From positions 124,001 to 188,000 of the forward strand of contig NZ_VUOA01000005.1 in NCBI RefSeq assembly GCF_008386575.1: 64,000 bases of DNA. The letters run 5' to 3'. The stretch is from Salinarimonas soli. Its GTDB lineage: Bacteria; Pseudomonadota; Alphaproteobacteria; Rhizobiales; Beijerinckiaceae. Below the pieces are notes generated by a model. It did not search any database, was not told where the DNA came from, and saw only the letters and a list, made by a program, of their open reading frames with translations. Of the stretch, positions 46,402-53,968 are shown in pieces. Position 1 is the stretch's first letter. Every line of letters begins with the position of its first letter. The position numbers and the translations under genes are program-made.

Positions 46402-47694
46402 TCAGCGGGTGGCGGCGCGGCGCTCGCGCCAGAGGTCGGCGGCCTGGTAGGACCAATAGGTGAGCTGCGCGGCCGCGACCCCGAACGGCCCGCCGTTCCA
46501 GGCGAGCCCGAAGGGCTCGTAGAGGCGGATGCGGTCGCTCCGGCCCATGATCGCCTCCGCGACCACGCGGCCAGCGATGGCGGTCGTGTTGAGCCCGTGG
46601 CCGCCGAAGCCGAGGGCGTGCCAGACGCCCGGCTGCAGCCGTCCCACGAGGGGCATGAGGTGGCGCGCATAGGCCATCAGCCCCGACCAGGCAATCTCGA
46701 CGCGCAGACCTTCGATCTGCGGATAGGTCGACACCATGGTTCGCCGCAGCATCTCGGCAAGCCGCCGCGGCTCGGAGGTGCGGGTCGTGATCCGCCCGCC
46801 CCACAACAGCCGTTCGCCCCCGTCGACGAGCCGGTAATAGTCGCCGGCCCGCCGCTCGTCGCTGATCGCGAAGGGGGTGCGAACGGCCTCGGCGATCCGC
46901 TCGCGGGCGGGTTCGGTGAGAAGCACGTAGGTCGCGATCGGCAGGAAGCTGCGGCGCAAACGCGGCACGAGCCGGTCGGCGTAGCCACCGGCGGCCAGGA
47001 CGACGTCACGCGCGCGGATCTCGCCGTCCCGGGTGCGAAGGCGCTTCTCCGGCCCGTTTAGGCTGGCTTCGACGACCCGCGAACTTTCGAAGATGCGGCC
47101 GCCCGCGGCCTCCACCCCACGGGCCAGCCCATGCGCATAATGGAGTGGGTGGAAGTGGAAGGCGCCGGGGTCGTAGAGTGCCTCGAAGTATTTGGTCGAG
47201 CGGAGCATCTCCCGAACCCGCTCGGTCGGCACGACCTCGACAGGGTAGTCGAAATCCCGGGCAAGCCGGTCCCGGCTGCGGGCCAGATCCGACGCGCCGG
47301 GATGACGCAGCACCTTGAGACGCCCGGAGACGGGGCTCGCCTCCGGGATCGGGATCTCCCGCAGGTTCTCCTCGACGATCCGCACGCCCTCGATGGAGAG
47401 GCGGTGGAGGGTCTTCGCGTTCTCTTCGCCGGCCATGCGGGCGATCTGGTCGTGGCCGGTGGCGTAGCCCGGCCCCACGAAGCCGCCGTTTCGGCCCGAC
47501 GCGCCCCAGCCGACCCGCTCGGCCTCGACGACGATGACGGACTGACCCGCGCGAGCGAGCTCGAGCGCTGCGGTGAGCCCGGCGAGACCCGCCCCGACCA
47601 CGGCGACGTCGGCCTGATGCCGGCCGCGCACGGGATCGCGAAGGGGAGCATCGCCGAGCGTGGCGGAATAATAGGTGCGAGGATAGGTCGACAT
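46402..47694 (-). CDS. DadA/PuuB-like FAD-dependent oxidoreductase
   Basis: 430 residues from ATG 47694. The FAD Rossmann motif is DVAVVGAGLAGLTAALELAR, followed by GWGASGRNGGFVGPGY, a signature of the gamma-glutamylputrescine oxidase/D-amino acid dehydrogenase-like DAO family. GDYYRLVDGGERLLWGGRIT and HALGFGGHGLNTTAIAGRVV lie in the C-terminal half. Such enzymes oxidise an amine or amino-acid C-N bond. It is the first gene of an operon with the amidohydrolase. Both lie next to the aap importer, but on the opposite strand. Confidence 0.9.
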   Translation of the reverse strand: MSTYPRTYYSATLGDAPLRDPVRGRHQADVAVVGAGLAGLTAALELARAGQSVIVVEAERVGWGASGRNGGFVGPGYATGHDQIARMAGEENAKTLHRLSIEGVRIVEENLREIPIPEASPVSGRLKVLRHPGASDLARSRDRLARDFDYPVEVVPTERVREMLRSTKYFEALYDPGAFHFHPLHYAHGLARGVEAAGGRIFESSRVVEASLNGPEKRLRTRDGEIRARDVVLAAGGYADRLVPRLRRSFLPIATYVLLTEPARERIAEAVRTPFAISDERRAGDYYRLVDGGERLLWGGRITTRTSEPRRLAEMLRRTMVSTYPQIEGLRVEIAWSGLMAYARHLMPLVGRLQPGVWHALGFGGHGLNTTAIAGRVVAEAIMGRSDRIRLYEPFGLAWNGGPFGVAAAQLTYWSYQAADLWRERRAATR

Positions 47695-47846
47695 GGGAGC
47701 AGCCGGGGGACTCGAGGGCCCAAGGCTAGGCGAGGCCGCGCCCGCATGCACGCCCTTATCCGCGCATATGCCGGCGCGCCGAAATCCGCTCAGGCAGATC
47801 CGGCCCGGCGAGCGTTCGAAACAGGCCGCGCGCTATGGCCCTCGTT

Positions 47847-48335
47847 TCAGGCGGCGACGGCTTTGCGCGCGGCCTCCTCGATCCCTGCGATATCGATCTT
47901 GCCCATGCTCATCATCGCCCCCATCGCGGCTCTGGCGCGTGCCGGATCGGGATCGCTGAAGAGGGCCAGCAGGCGCTTGGGCGTGATCTGCCAGGAGACG
48001 CCCCAACGGTCCTTGGCCCAGCCGCACGGGCCAGCCTGCCCGCCGTCGCCCGTGACCGCGTCCCACAGACGGTCCGTCTCGGCCTGATCGTCGGTCTCGA
48101 TCATGAACGATACGGCTTCCGTCTGCGGGAACCGGGGCCCGCCATTGAGAGCGCAGAAGCGCTGCCCGGCCAGGCGGAAGATGACCGTGAGCACCGAGCC
48201 GGCCGGGCCGGATGGGGGGTCCGCGGGCGAGCGGTTGATCGACTCGATGCGGCTGTCGGGAAGGAGGGTCACATAGAAGGCGGAGGCCTCCTCGGCGGCT
48301 TTGTCGAACCAGAGGGTCGGGGTAATCTTGGACAT
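47847..48335 (-). CDS. VOC/PhnB-like protein
   Basis: 162 residues from ATG 48335. It matches the PhnB/3-demethylubiquinone-methyltransferase-like branch of the VOC superfamily: KITPTLWFDKAAEEASAFYV, FRLAGQRFCALNGGPRFPQT, TDRLWDAVTGDGGQAGPCGW and KDRWGVSWQITPKRLLALFS. The ending MGAMMSMGKIDIAGIEEA is common in this group. The biochemical role is unknown. It is the last gene of the YCII-VOC-VOC operon. Confidence 0.9.
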   Translation of the reverse strand: MSKITPTLWFDKAAEEASAFYVTLLPDSRIESINRSPADPPSGPAGSVLTVIFRLAGQRFCALNGGPRFPQTEAVSFMIETDDQAETDRLWDAVTGDGGQAGPCGWAKDRWGVSWQITPKRLLALFSDPDPARARAAMGAMMSMGKIDIAGIEEAARKAVAA

Positions 48336-48382
48336 GATGTCGATCGCTCGCAATCGGGAGGGAAGGATTGGGGCAGTGGTCG

Positions 48383-49162
48383 TCAGCGGCGCGGACCCAC
48401 CAGGGCGAACATGGCCCCCTGAGGATCCAGCCCCTGGATGATCCATCCGCCGCCCGGCACCTCGTGCGGGCCCTGGAGCACGCGGCCGCCGCCGGCCTCG
48501 ACGCGCGACACCGCCTGCTCGATACCATCCACGTGGAAGTAGTAGAGCCATGCCGGGCGCGGGAAGGCGGGGCTGTTCATCATTCCCCCAGCCGCCTCCG
48601 GGTCTCCGGGGCCTGCGTGGAAGAGCTGGTAGGTACCCATCGGACCCATCGGCATCGCCTCGCCCTTCGCCCATCCGAATTGGTCGGCGTAGAAGCCGAA
48701 TGCCGCTTCCCAGTCGGTCGTGTGCAGCTCGTGCCAGTCGATGCTGCCGGCGCGGCCGGGCGGAGGCGTCGGTTCGCCCGCGCCCTCGGGCGCGATCAGG
48801 TAGAAGGCCGCCCCCTGCGGGTCGGCGGCCATCGCGATCCGCCCGACGCCGGGAATGCTCCTCGCGTCGAGATGTACCGCACCGCCGGCCGCGCGCAGGC
48901 GCGCGGCCGCTTTATCCACGTCGTCCACGCACAGATAGCCGAGCCAGGCCGGGCGGGCGCCCGCCTGGTAGGCTTCGGGCGGGATCGCCATGAGCCCGGC
49001 CGTGCCTCTCCCGCCCGCCGACAGCACCGTGTAGCCGCCGCCGGGTCCGCCGGGGAACGGAGCGGCGTCCCAGCCGACCACCGAGCGGTAGAAGGCCTCG
49101 GCCGCCTCCGGCTCCGTCGTCATCAGCTCGTACCAGACGAAGCGCCCTGCAAAATCGGTCAT
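48383..49162 (-). CDS. Two-domain VOC (glyoxalase-like) protein
   Basis: 259 residues from ATG 49162, which has a strong GGGGGAGG site. Two VOC repeats: the first starts GRFVWYELMTTEPEAAEAFY, the second starts GSIDWHELHTTDWEAAFGFY, each with GVGRIAMAADPQGAAFYLI-like and GGWIIQGLDPQGAMFALVG-like endings. It resembles the two-domain VOC proteins related to CFP-30B/27-kDa antigen. Metal ligands are only partly conserved, so enzymatic activity is uncertain. It is the middle gene of the operon. Confidence 0.9.
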   Translation of the reverse strand: MTDFAGRFVWYELMTTEPEAAEAFYRSVVGWDAAPFPGGPGGGYTVLSAGGRGTAGLMAIPPEAYQAGARPAWLGYLCVDDVDKAAARLRAAGGAVHLDARSIPGVGRIAMAADPQGAAFYLIAPEGAGEPTPPPGRAGSIDWHELHTTDWEAAFGFYADQFGWAKGEAMPMGPMGTYQLFHAGPGDPEAAGGMMNSPAFPRPAWLYYFHVDGIEQAVSRVEAGGGRVLQGPHEVPGGGWIIQGLDPQGAMFALVGPRR

Positions 49163-49202
49163 CGTCGTTCCTCCCCCGGCTTGTTGGTTCGACTGGCGCA
49201 GA

Positions 49203-49625
49203 TCAGCGAGTGGCTTGCCGCTCGCGCAGGCGGGCATGGGTTTCGGCCATCTCAGGCGTGAGCACCTCGCCGAAATCGGCAGCCTCGAGCAGCGGACGGA
49301 TCTCCAGCACGCCGCCATCGGGCATCGGGTTCGGGCAACGCTGCGCCCAGGAAACGGCTTCCGCCATGTCCTTCACCTGCCAGACCCAGAAGCCCGCCAC
49401 GAGCTCCTCGATCGCCTCGAACGGGCCGTCGATCAATGTGCGGCTCTGGCCCTCGAACACGACGCGCTTGCCCTTTGAGGACGGATGCAGGCCGTCGCCC
49501 GACACCAAGATCCCGGCTTGTACGAGCTCCTCGTTGAAGCGGGTCATCGCCGCGAGGAGTTCCGTCGAGGGCATGGCCCCGGCCTCGCTGTCCCGGGTCG
49601 CCTTCACCAGCACCATCACGCGCAT
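49203..49625 (-). CDS. YCII/DGPF-domain protein
   Basis: 140 residues from ATG 49625 (GGAG site). A YCII-related protein with MRVMVLVKATRDSEAGAMPS, LHPSSKGKRVVFEGQSRTLI and the namesake DGPF in LIDGPFEAIEELVAGFWVWQ. The family is often found beside ECF sigma factors and VOC proteins; its activity is unknown. It is the first gene of the operon with the two VOC genes and is divergent from the HxlR regulator. Confidence 0.9.
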   Translation of the reverse strand: MRVMVLVKATRDSEAGAMPSTELLAAMTRFNEELVQAGILVSGDGLHPSSKGKRVVFEGQSRTLIDGPFEAIEELVAGFWVWQVKDMAEAVSWAQRCPNPMPDGGVLEIRPLLEAADFGEVLTPEMAETHARLRERQATR

Positions 49626-49704
49626 CGCTGCTCTCCTTTCCGCCGGAGAAGCTCCCCCGGCTGCCCCTGATTTGCCGAGCATGACCGGCTCTGTTACGAT
49701 ATGC

Positions 49705-49729
49705 AACTCGTAAGTTAGGTTTTATAACT
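49705..49729. promoter_or_regulatory. Possible HxlR operator
   Basis: Three alternating half-sites lie just before the hxlR start: AACT (49705-49708), AGTT (49713-49716) and AACT (49726-49729). The pairs AACT-N4-AGTT and AGTT-N9-AACT make overlapping inverted repeats in an AT-rich stretch. HxlR-family proteins bind such sites, and this gap separates the regulator from the divergent YCII/VOC operon. Binding is inferred. Confidence 0.35.
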
Positions 49730-49731
49730 GA

Positions 49732-50412
49732 ATGAACGATCTTGCCTCCCGGCGGCGCTACGACGACGCATGCGGGACCGCGCACGCGCTCGATCTCGTC
49801 GGCGAGCGCTGGGCTCTGCTCGTCGCGCGCGAGCTGATGCTCGGTCCCAAGCGCTTCTCGGACCTGCGGGCGGGCCTGCCCGGCATCAGCGCCAACGTAC
49901 TGACCCAACGCCTGGAGGGACTGGAAGCCGCCGGGGTGCTCACCCGCCGCCGGCTGCCGCCACCTGCCTCGGTGGGGGTCTACGAGCTGACCTCCTGGGG
50001 CTACGAGCTCGAACCCGTCATCCTCAGCCTTGGGCGCTGGGCCGCCCGCTCGCCGGGGCACGACCCGACCCTGCCGCTGAGCGCCGCGTCCCTTATGTTC
50101 TCGTTCAAGGCGATGTTCGATCCAGGAGCGCTGGGCGATGCGGGGATCGTGGCCGGGTTTCGTCTCGGATCGGAGGAGTTCTGCGTGAGGGTGGCGAACG
50201 GCACGGCCGAGCCGGCGCGTCAGCCGGCGGCAGAAGGAGATTTCATCTTGGAGAGCAGCGCCGAGGCCATCGCGGCGGTGGTCTACGGGGGCGTCCCCAT
50301 GGCGAAGTTCGAGGCGGTGGGAGCGCTGTCGCTCGCCGGAGACCGCGCCTTGGCCGAGCGCTTCGTCGGGCTGTTCAAGCTTCCAGCGAAGGCCGTCGTC
50401 GACAAGACGTGA
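49732..50412 (+). CDS. HxlR-family transcriptional regulator
   Basis: 226 residues. The N-terminal 100 residues are the HxlR winged helix: DACGTAHALDLVGERWALLV, ELMLGPKRFSDLRAGLPGIS and ANVLTQRLEGLEAAGVLTRR. The conserved Cys is Cys14. The extra C-terminal part (about 120-226) has an SCP2-like flavour (FCVRVANGTAEP; AAVVYGGVPMAKFEAVGALS) seen in longer HxlR proteins and may bind a ligand. It probably controls the divergent YCII/VOC operon. yghU follows 70 bp later. Confidence 0.9.
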   Translation: MNDLASRRRYDDACGTAHALDLVGERWALLVARELMLGPKRFSDLRAGLPGISANVLTQRLEGLEAAGVLTRRRLPPPASVGVYELTSWGYELEPVILSLGRWAARSPGHDPTLPLSAASLMFSFKAMFDPGALGDAGIVAGFRLGSEEFCVRVANGTAEPARQPAAEGDFILESSAEAIAAVVYGGVPMAKFEAVGALSLAGDRALAERFVGLFKLPAKAVVDKT

Positions 50413-50482
50413 TCGAGCGCAGGGGTGACGCTGGCCCGGCGAATCGGCCCTATTCTGGCAGGCAATCAACCGGAGACCGACC

Positions 50483-51364
50483 ATGACGGACAGCGTTGAC
50501 TACACCCCGCCGAAGGTCTGGACCTGGGACAAGGAAAGCGGCGGGCGCTTCGCCAACATAAACCGCCCGATCGCCGGACCGACGCACGACAAAGAGCTTC
50601 CCATAGGCCGGCACCCCTTTCAGCTCTACTCGCTCGGGACCCCGAACGGCGTGAAGGTCACCGTCATGCTCGAGGAACTGCTCGAAGCAGGGCACTCCGG
50701 GGCGGAATACGACGCGTGGCTGATCCGGATCAGCGACGGCGACCAGTTCGGCAGCGGCTTCGTCGAGGTGAACCCGAACTCGAAGATCCCGGCGCTGATG
50801 GACCACAGCGGCCCCGAGCCCATCCGGATCTTCGAGTCGGGCGCGATCCTGGTCCACCTCGCCGAGAAGTTCGGCGCGTTTCTGCCTGCTGGCGGCGCGG
50901 CGCGGGCGGAGTGCCTGTCCTGGCTGTTCTGGCAGATGGGCAGCGCGCCGTTCCTCGGCGGCGGCTTCGGCCATTTCTACGCCTACGCGCCGAGCAAGAT
51001 GGAATACCCGATCAACCGCTACGCCATGGAGGTGAAGCGGCAGCTCGACGTGCTCGACCGGCGGCTCGCGACGAGCGAGTACGTCGCCGGGTCCGAATAC
51101 ACGATCGCCGATATGGCGATCTGGCCCTGGTACGGCGCGCTCGCGAGGGGGCTCCTCTACGACGCCGGCGAGTTCCTCCAGGTGCAGGACTACCGCAACC
51201 TCCAGCGCTGGACCGAAGCCGTCGGTGCCCGGCCTGCGGTCAAGCGCGGGCGGATGGTGAACCGCATCTCGGGCGAGCCGGCGAGCCAGCTGCACGAGCG
51301 GCATGACGCGAGCGACTTCCTGACGAAGACCCAGGACAAGCTCCAGGGCTCCGGCGAGGGTTGA
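50483..51364 (+). CDS. yghU: Glutathione S-transferase-family disulphide-bond oxidoreductase YghU
   Basis: 293 residues with high similarity along the whole length to E. coli YghU: KVWTWDKESGGRFANINRPI, GPTHDKELPIGRHPFQLYSL, PNGVKVTVMLEELLEAG, SGFVEVNPNSKIPALMDHSG, IFESGAILVHLAEKFGAFLP, and LHERHDASDFLTKT at the end. YghU (Nu class) binds two glutathiones and reduces disulphides. ATG 50483 has a GGAGACCG site. It ends 15 bp from the convergent lysR gene. Confidence 0.95.
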   Translation: MTDSVDYTPPKVWTWDKESGGRFANINRPIAGPTHDKELPIGRHPFQLYSLGTPNGVKVTVMLEELLEAGHSGAEYDAWLIRISDGDQFGSGFVEVNPNSKIPALMDHSGPEPIRIFESGAILVHLAEKFGAFLPAGGAARAECLSWLFWQMGSAPFLGGGFGHFYAYAPSKMEYPINRYAMEVKRQLDVLDRRLATSEYVAGSEYTIADMAIWPWYGALARGLLYDAGEFLQVQDYRNLQRWTEAVGARPAVKRGRMVNRISGEPASQLHERHDASDFLTKTQDKLQGSGEG

Positions 51365-51379
51365 TCCGGTGCGGCCGTC

Positions 51380-52255
51380 TCACCCGGCGGCGGCGATCTC
51401 GCGCAGGAGCGGGTTCGGGAACCGGCGGCGGCGCGAGATCGCGTAGAACGATTCCTTGATCTGCGGCAGGCTGCAGCGCTCGACCAGGACGCCCGCCGTC
51501 AGCTCCTCGATCACGACCACGGGGGGGACCAGGGTGACGGCGTGGCTCTCGCGGGCGATAAGGCGCAGCATCGCCATGTCGTCCACCTCGGCGAGCACGA
51601 TCGGCCTGATCCCCGCTTCGTCGAGGAGCGAATCGAACGCCGTGCGAATCGTGCTGCCGCTCCCTGGGAGGACGATGGGGATCCGGGCGAGATCCCGGGG
51701 GAAGTCGAGCGGCGCCGTTCCATCGTCCGGACGACCGACAAGGCTCACCGGCTGGTCGGCAACGAGCGTGTTCTGCCAGTCGGCGTCGAGGTCGATCGTG
51801 GCGGGCTGGTTGGCGAGGACCAGGTCGAGGGCGTGAGCCTCGAGCTGCGCCAGGAGGTCGCCGAACGCGCCCGAACGCACGACGAGCTCGACGTCCGGGC
51901 GGCTGATCAGCGGGCGCAGGATCCCGAGCTGGAAGTTGCGCGAGAGCGTCGCCACCGCGCCGATGCGCAGCACTTGGCGGTTCTCGCGCCCGAGCCCCTT
52001 CAGGATGCTGACGAGCTCCTCGCCGGAGCGGAACATTGTCTCCGCGTAGCCCAGCGCGATGCGCCCGGCCTCGGTGAGCTGGAGGGCCCGCCCACGCCGC
52101 TCGAAGAGCTGCTGGCCGAGCTGATCCTCCAGCGCCTTCAACTGCACCGAGAGCGAGGATGCCGACACGTTGAGCCGCTGGGCCGCCCGTGTGAGGCTCC
52201 CCTCCGAGGCGATCATCCAGAAGTAGCGGAGATGGTGATAGTTCAGAAAGGCCAT
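51380..52255 (-). CDS. LysR-family regulator (NhaR-like) divergent from dabBA
   Basis: 291 residues. The N-terminal winged helix starts FLNYHHLRYFWMIASEGSLT, RAAQRLNVSASSLSVQLKAL, close to the NhaR subgroup. The effector domain (about 90-291) has LRIGAVATLSRNFQLGILRP and VLPGSGSTIRTAFDSLLDEA. It is divergent from dabB with 104 bp between the starts, and a LysR-type palindrome lies in that gap. A role in controlling inorganic-carbon uptake is inferred from position; the effector is unknown. Confidence 0.9.
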   Translation of the reverse strand: MAFLNYHHLRYFWMIASEGSLTRAAQRLNVSASSLSVQLKALEDQLGQQLFERRGRALQLTEAGRIALGYAETMFRSGEELVSILKGLGRENRQVLRIGAVATLSRNFQLGILRPLISRPDVELVVRSGAFGDLLAQLEAHALDLVLANQPATIDLDADWQNTLVADQPVSLVGRPDDGTAPLDFPRDLARIPIVLPGSGSTIRTAFDSLLDEAGIRPIVLAEVDDMAMLRLIARESHAVTLVPPVVVIEELTAGVLVERCSLPQIKESFYAISRRRRFPNPLLREIAAAG

Positions 52256-52291
52256 GACATATTCTGTTTCATCTAACGATAGGTTGCAAAC

Positions 52292-52306
52292 TTCGAATTT
52301 TCCGAA
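52292..52306. promoter_or_regulatory. LysR-type box upstream of dabB
   Basis: TTCG-N7-CGAA at 52292-52306 contains the T-N11-A core of LysR-type sites. It is 54 bp before dabB and 37 bp from the divergent lysR start, the usual place for control of both genes. Assignment is by pattern only. Confidence 0.45.
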
Positions 52307-52359
52307 ACGGTTCCTCCCGCGTAATGCCAGGGCAACGTCTCTTGCGGAGCGAACCGCCC

Positions 52360-53964
52360 ATGTCGTCCCTGCTCTCCTGGCTTGTTCTCATCGGCCCGCT
52401 TGCCCTCGTGGCCGCCGGCGCCCTCCCGTCGGCGCAGGCGAACGCCGCGCCGCGCCGCACGGCCGACCGCACCTTCGTCGCCGCGCTCGTCGCGTTCGCG
52501 GTGGCGCTCCTCACGGCGGTGGCGGTGGCGAGCGGCGGCGCGCTCGTGAGCGGGACGCTAGGCCTGCGCGGGATCGGCCTGGGGGTCTATGCCGACGCGC
52601 TCTCCGCGGTGATGTTCGTGCTCGTGTCGTTCATCGGCGTCGTGGTGCTGCGCTACAGCCGCAACTACCTCGCCGGCGACCCGAACCAGGGATGCTTCCT
52701 GAAGTGGATGGCGCTCACGCTCGCGGCGGTGCTCACCCTCATCATCTCGGGCAACCTGGTCCAGTTCATCGGGGCCTGGATCGCGACGAGCCTCGGCCTC
52801 AGCCGCCTTCTCCTGTTCTACGGCGAGCGTCCGGCCGCGCAGCTCGCGGCGCGCAAGAAGTTCGTGGCAAGCCGCATCGGCGACGCCTGCCTCGTCCTCG
52901 CGGCTCTCCTCCTCCTCGGCACCTTCGGGACCCTCGACTTCGCCGGGCTCTTCGCCGGCGCCAACGCCATGAAGGCCGCCGGCACGACGTCGGGCGCAGT
53001 GACGGCGGTGGCCTTCCTCGTCGTGGTCGCTGCGCTCCTAAAGTCGGCGCAGCTGCCCCTGCACGGCTGGCTCATCGAGGTGATGGAGACGCCGACCCCC
53101 GTCTCCGCGCTCCTGCACGCGGGCATCATCAACGCCGGCGGCTTCCTCGTGCTGCGGCTTGCCGACGTCGTTTCGCTGTCTGGCGGCGCCCTGGAGGTTC
53201 TCGTCCTGGTCGGCGGCGCTACCGCGCTTTTCGGCTCCGTGGTGATGCTCACCCAGACCTCGGTGAAGGTTTCGCTGGCCTATTCCACGGTCGCTCAGAT
53301 GGGCTTCATGATGCTTCAGTGCGGGCTCGGCGCCTTCCCGGCGGCGCTCCTGCACATCGTGGCCCACTCGCTCTACAAGGCTCATGCCTTCCTGTCCTCC
53401 GGCAGTGTGATCGACCTCGCGCGCGCTTCGTGGACGCCGAGCCCCGGCGGCCAGCCCCACCCGGCTCGCCTTGTGATGGCGCTCCTCGCGGCGCTCGTGG
53501 TGACGCTCCTCGTGGCGGCCCTGTTCGGGACGACGCTCCAGGAGAAGCCCGGCGCCGTGGCGCTCGGCGCGATTCTCCTCCTCGGCCTCGTCCATCTCCT
53601 GGCCAACGCCATCGACGAGCGGCCGAACGCTTACGTGATCGGCCGGACGGTGGTGCTGACGGTCTCCGTGGCGCTCGCCTATTTCGCCCTCCAGGCTGTG
53701 GCCGAGCATCTTATGGCCTCGAGCCTGCCCGCGACGCTGCCCCTGCGCGGCCCCTTCGATCTCGCGATCGTCGCCCTCGTGGTGCTCTCATTCGCGGGCC
53801 TTGTGGTGTTCCAGAGCCTCATGGCGCGGCATGCCCAGGCCCCGGCCTGGCGGGCCCTCTACGTGCATCTCTCGCACGGGCTCTACCTGAACACCCTCGC
53901 CAACCGCCTGGTGCTGCGCCACTGGCCCCGCACCACCCCGGTCTCCTCGAACGTGAAGGCCTGA
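52360..53964 (+). CDS. dabB: DabB, NuoL-like membrane subunit of inorganic carbon uptake
   Basis: 534 residues from ATG 52360. A proton-conducting-type membrane protein of the NuoL/MrpA family: about 13-14 helices, with the channel segment FLVVVAALLKSAQLPLHGWL, IEVMETPTPVSALLHAGIIN (conserved Lys and Glu), and LLHIVAHSLYKAHAFLSSGS. Unlike complex I NuoL it lacks the long lateral helix and is followed after 4 bp by dabA. In characterised DAB systems, DabB couples a cation gradient to bicarbonate or CO2 accumulation by DabA. Confidence 0.9.
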   Translation: MSSLLSWLVLIGPLALVAAGALPSAQANAAPRRTADRTFVAALVAFAVALLTAVAVASGGALVSGTLGLRGIGLGVYADALSAVMFVLVSFIGVVVLRYSRNYLAGDPNQGCFLKWMALTLAAVLTLIISGNLVQFIGAWIATSLGLSRLLLFYGERPAAQLAARKKFVASRIGDACLVLAALLLLGTFGTLDFAGLFAGANAMKAAGTTSGAVTAVAFLVVVAALLKSAQLPLHGWLIEVMETPTPVSALLHAGIINAGGFLVLRLADVVSLSGGALEVLVLVGGATALFGSVVMLTQTSVKVSLAYSTVAQMGFMMLQCGLGAFPAALLHIVAHSLYKAHAFLSSGSVIDLARASWTPSPGGQPHPARLVMALLAALVVTLLVAALFGTTLQEKPGAVALGAILLLGLVHLLANAIDERPNAYVIGRTVVLTVSVALAYFALQAVAEHLMASSLPATLPLRGPFDLAIVALVVLSFAGLVVFQSLMARHAQAPAWRALYVHLSHGLYLNTLANRLVLRHWPRTTPVSSNVKA

Positions 53965-53968
53965 CGCC

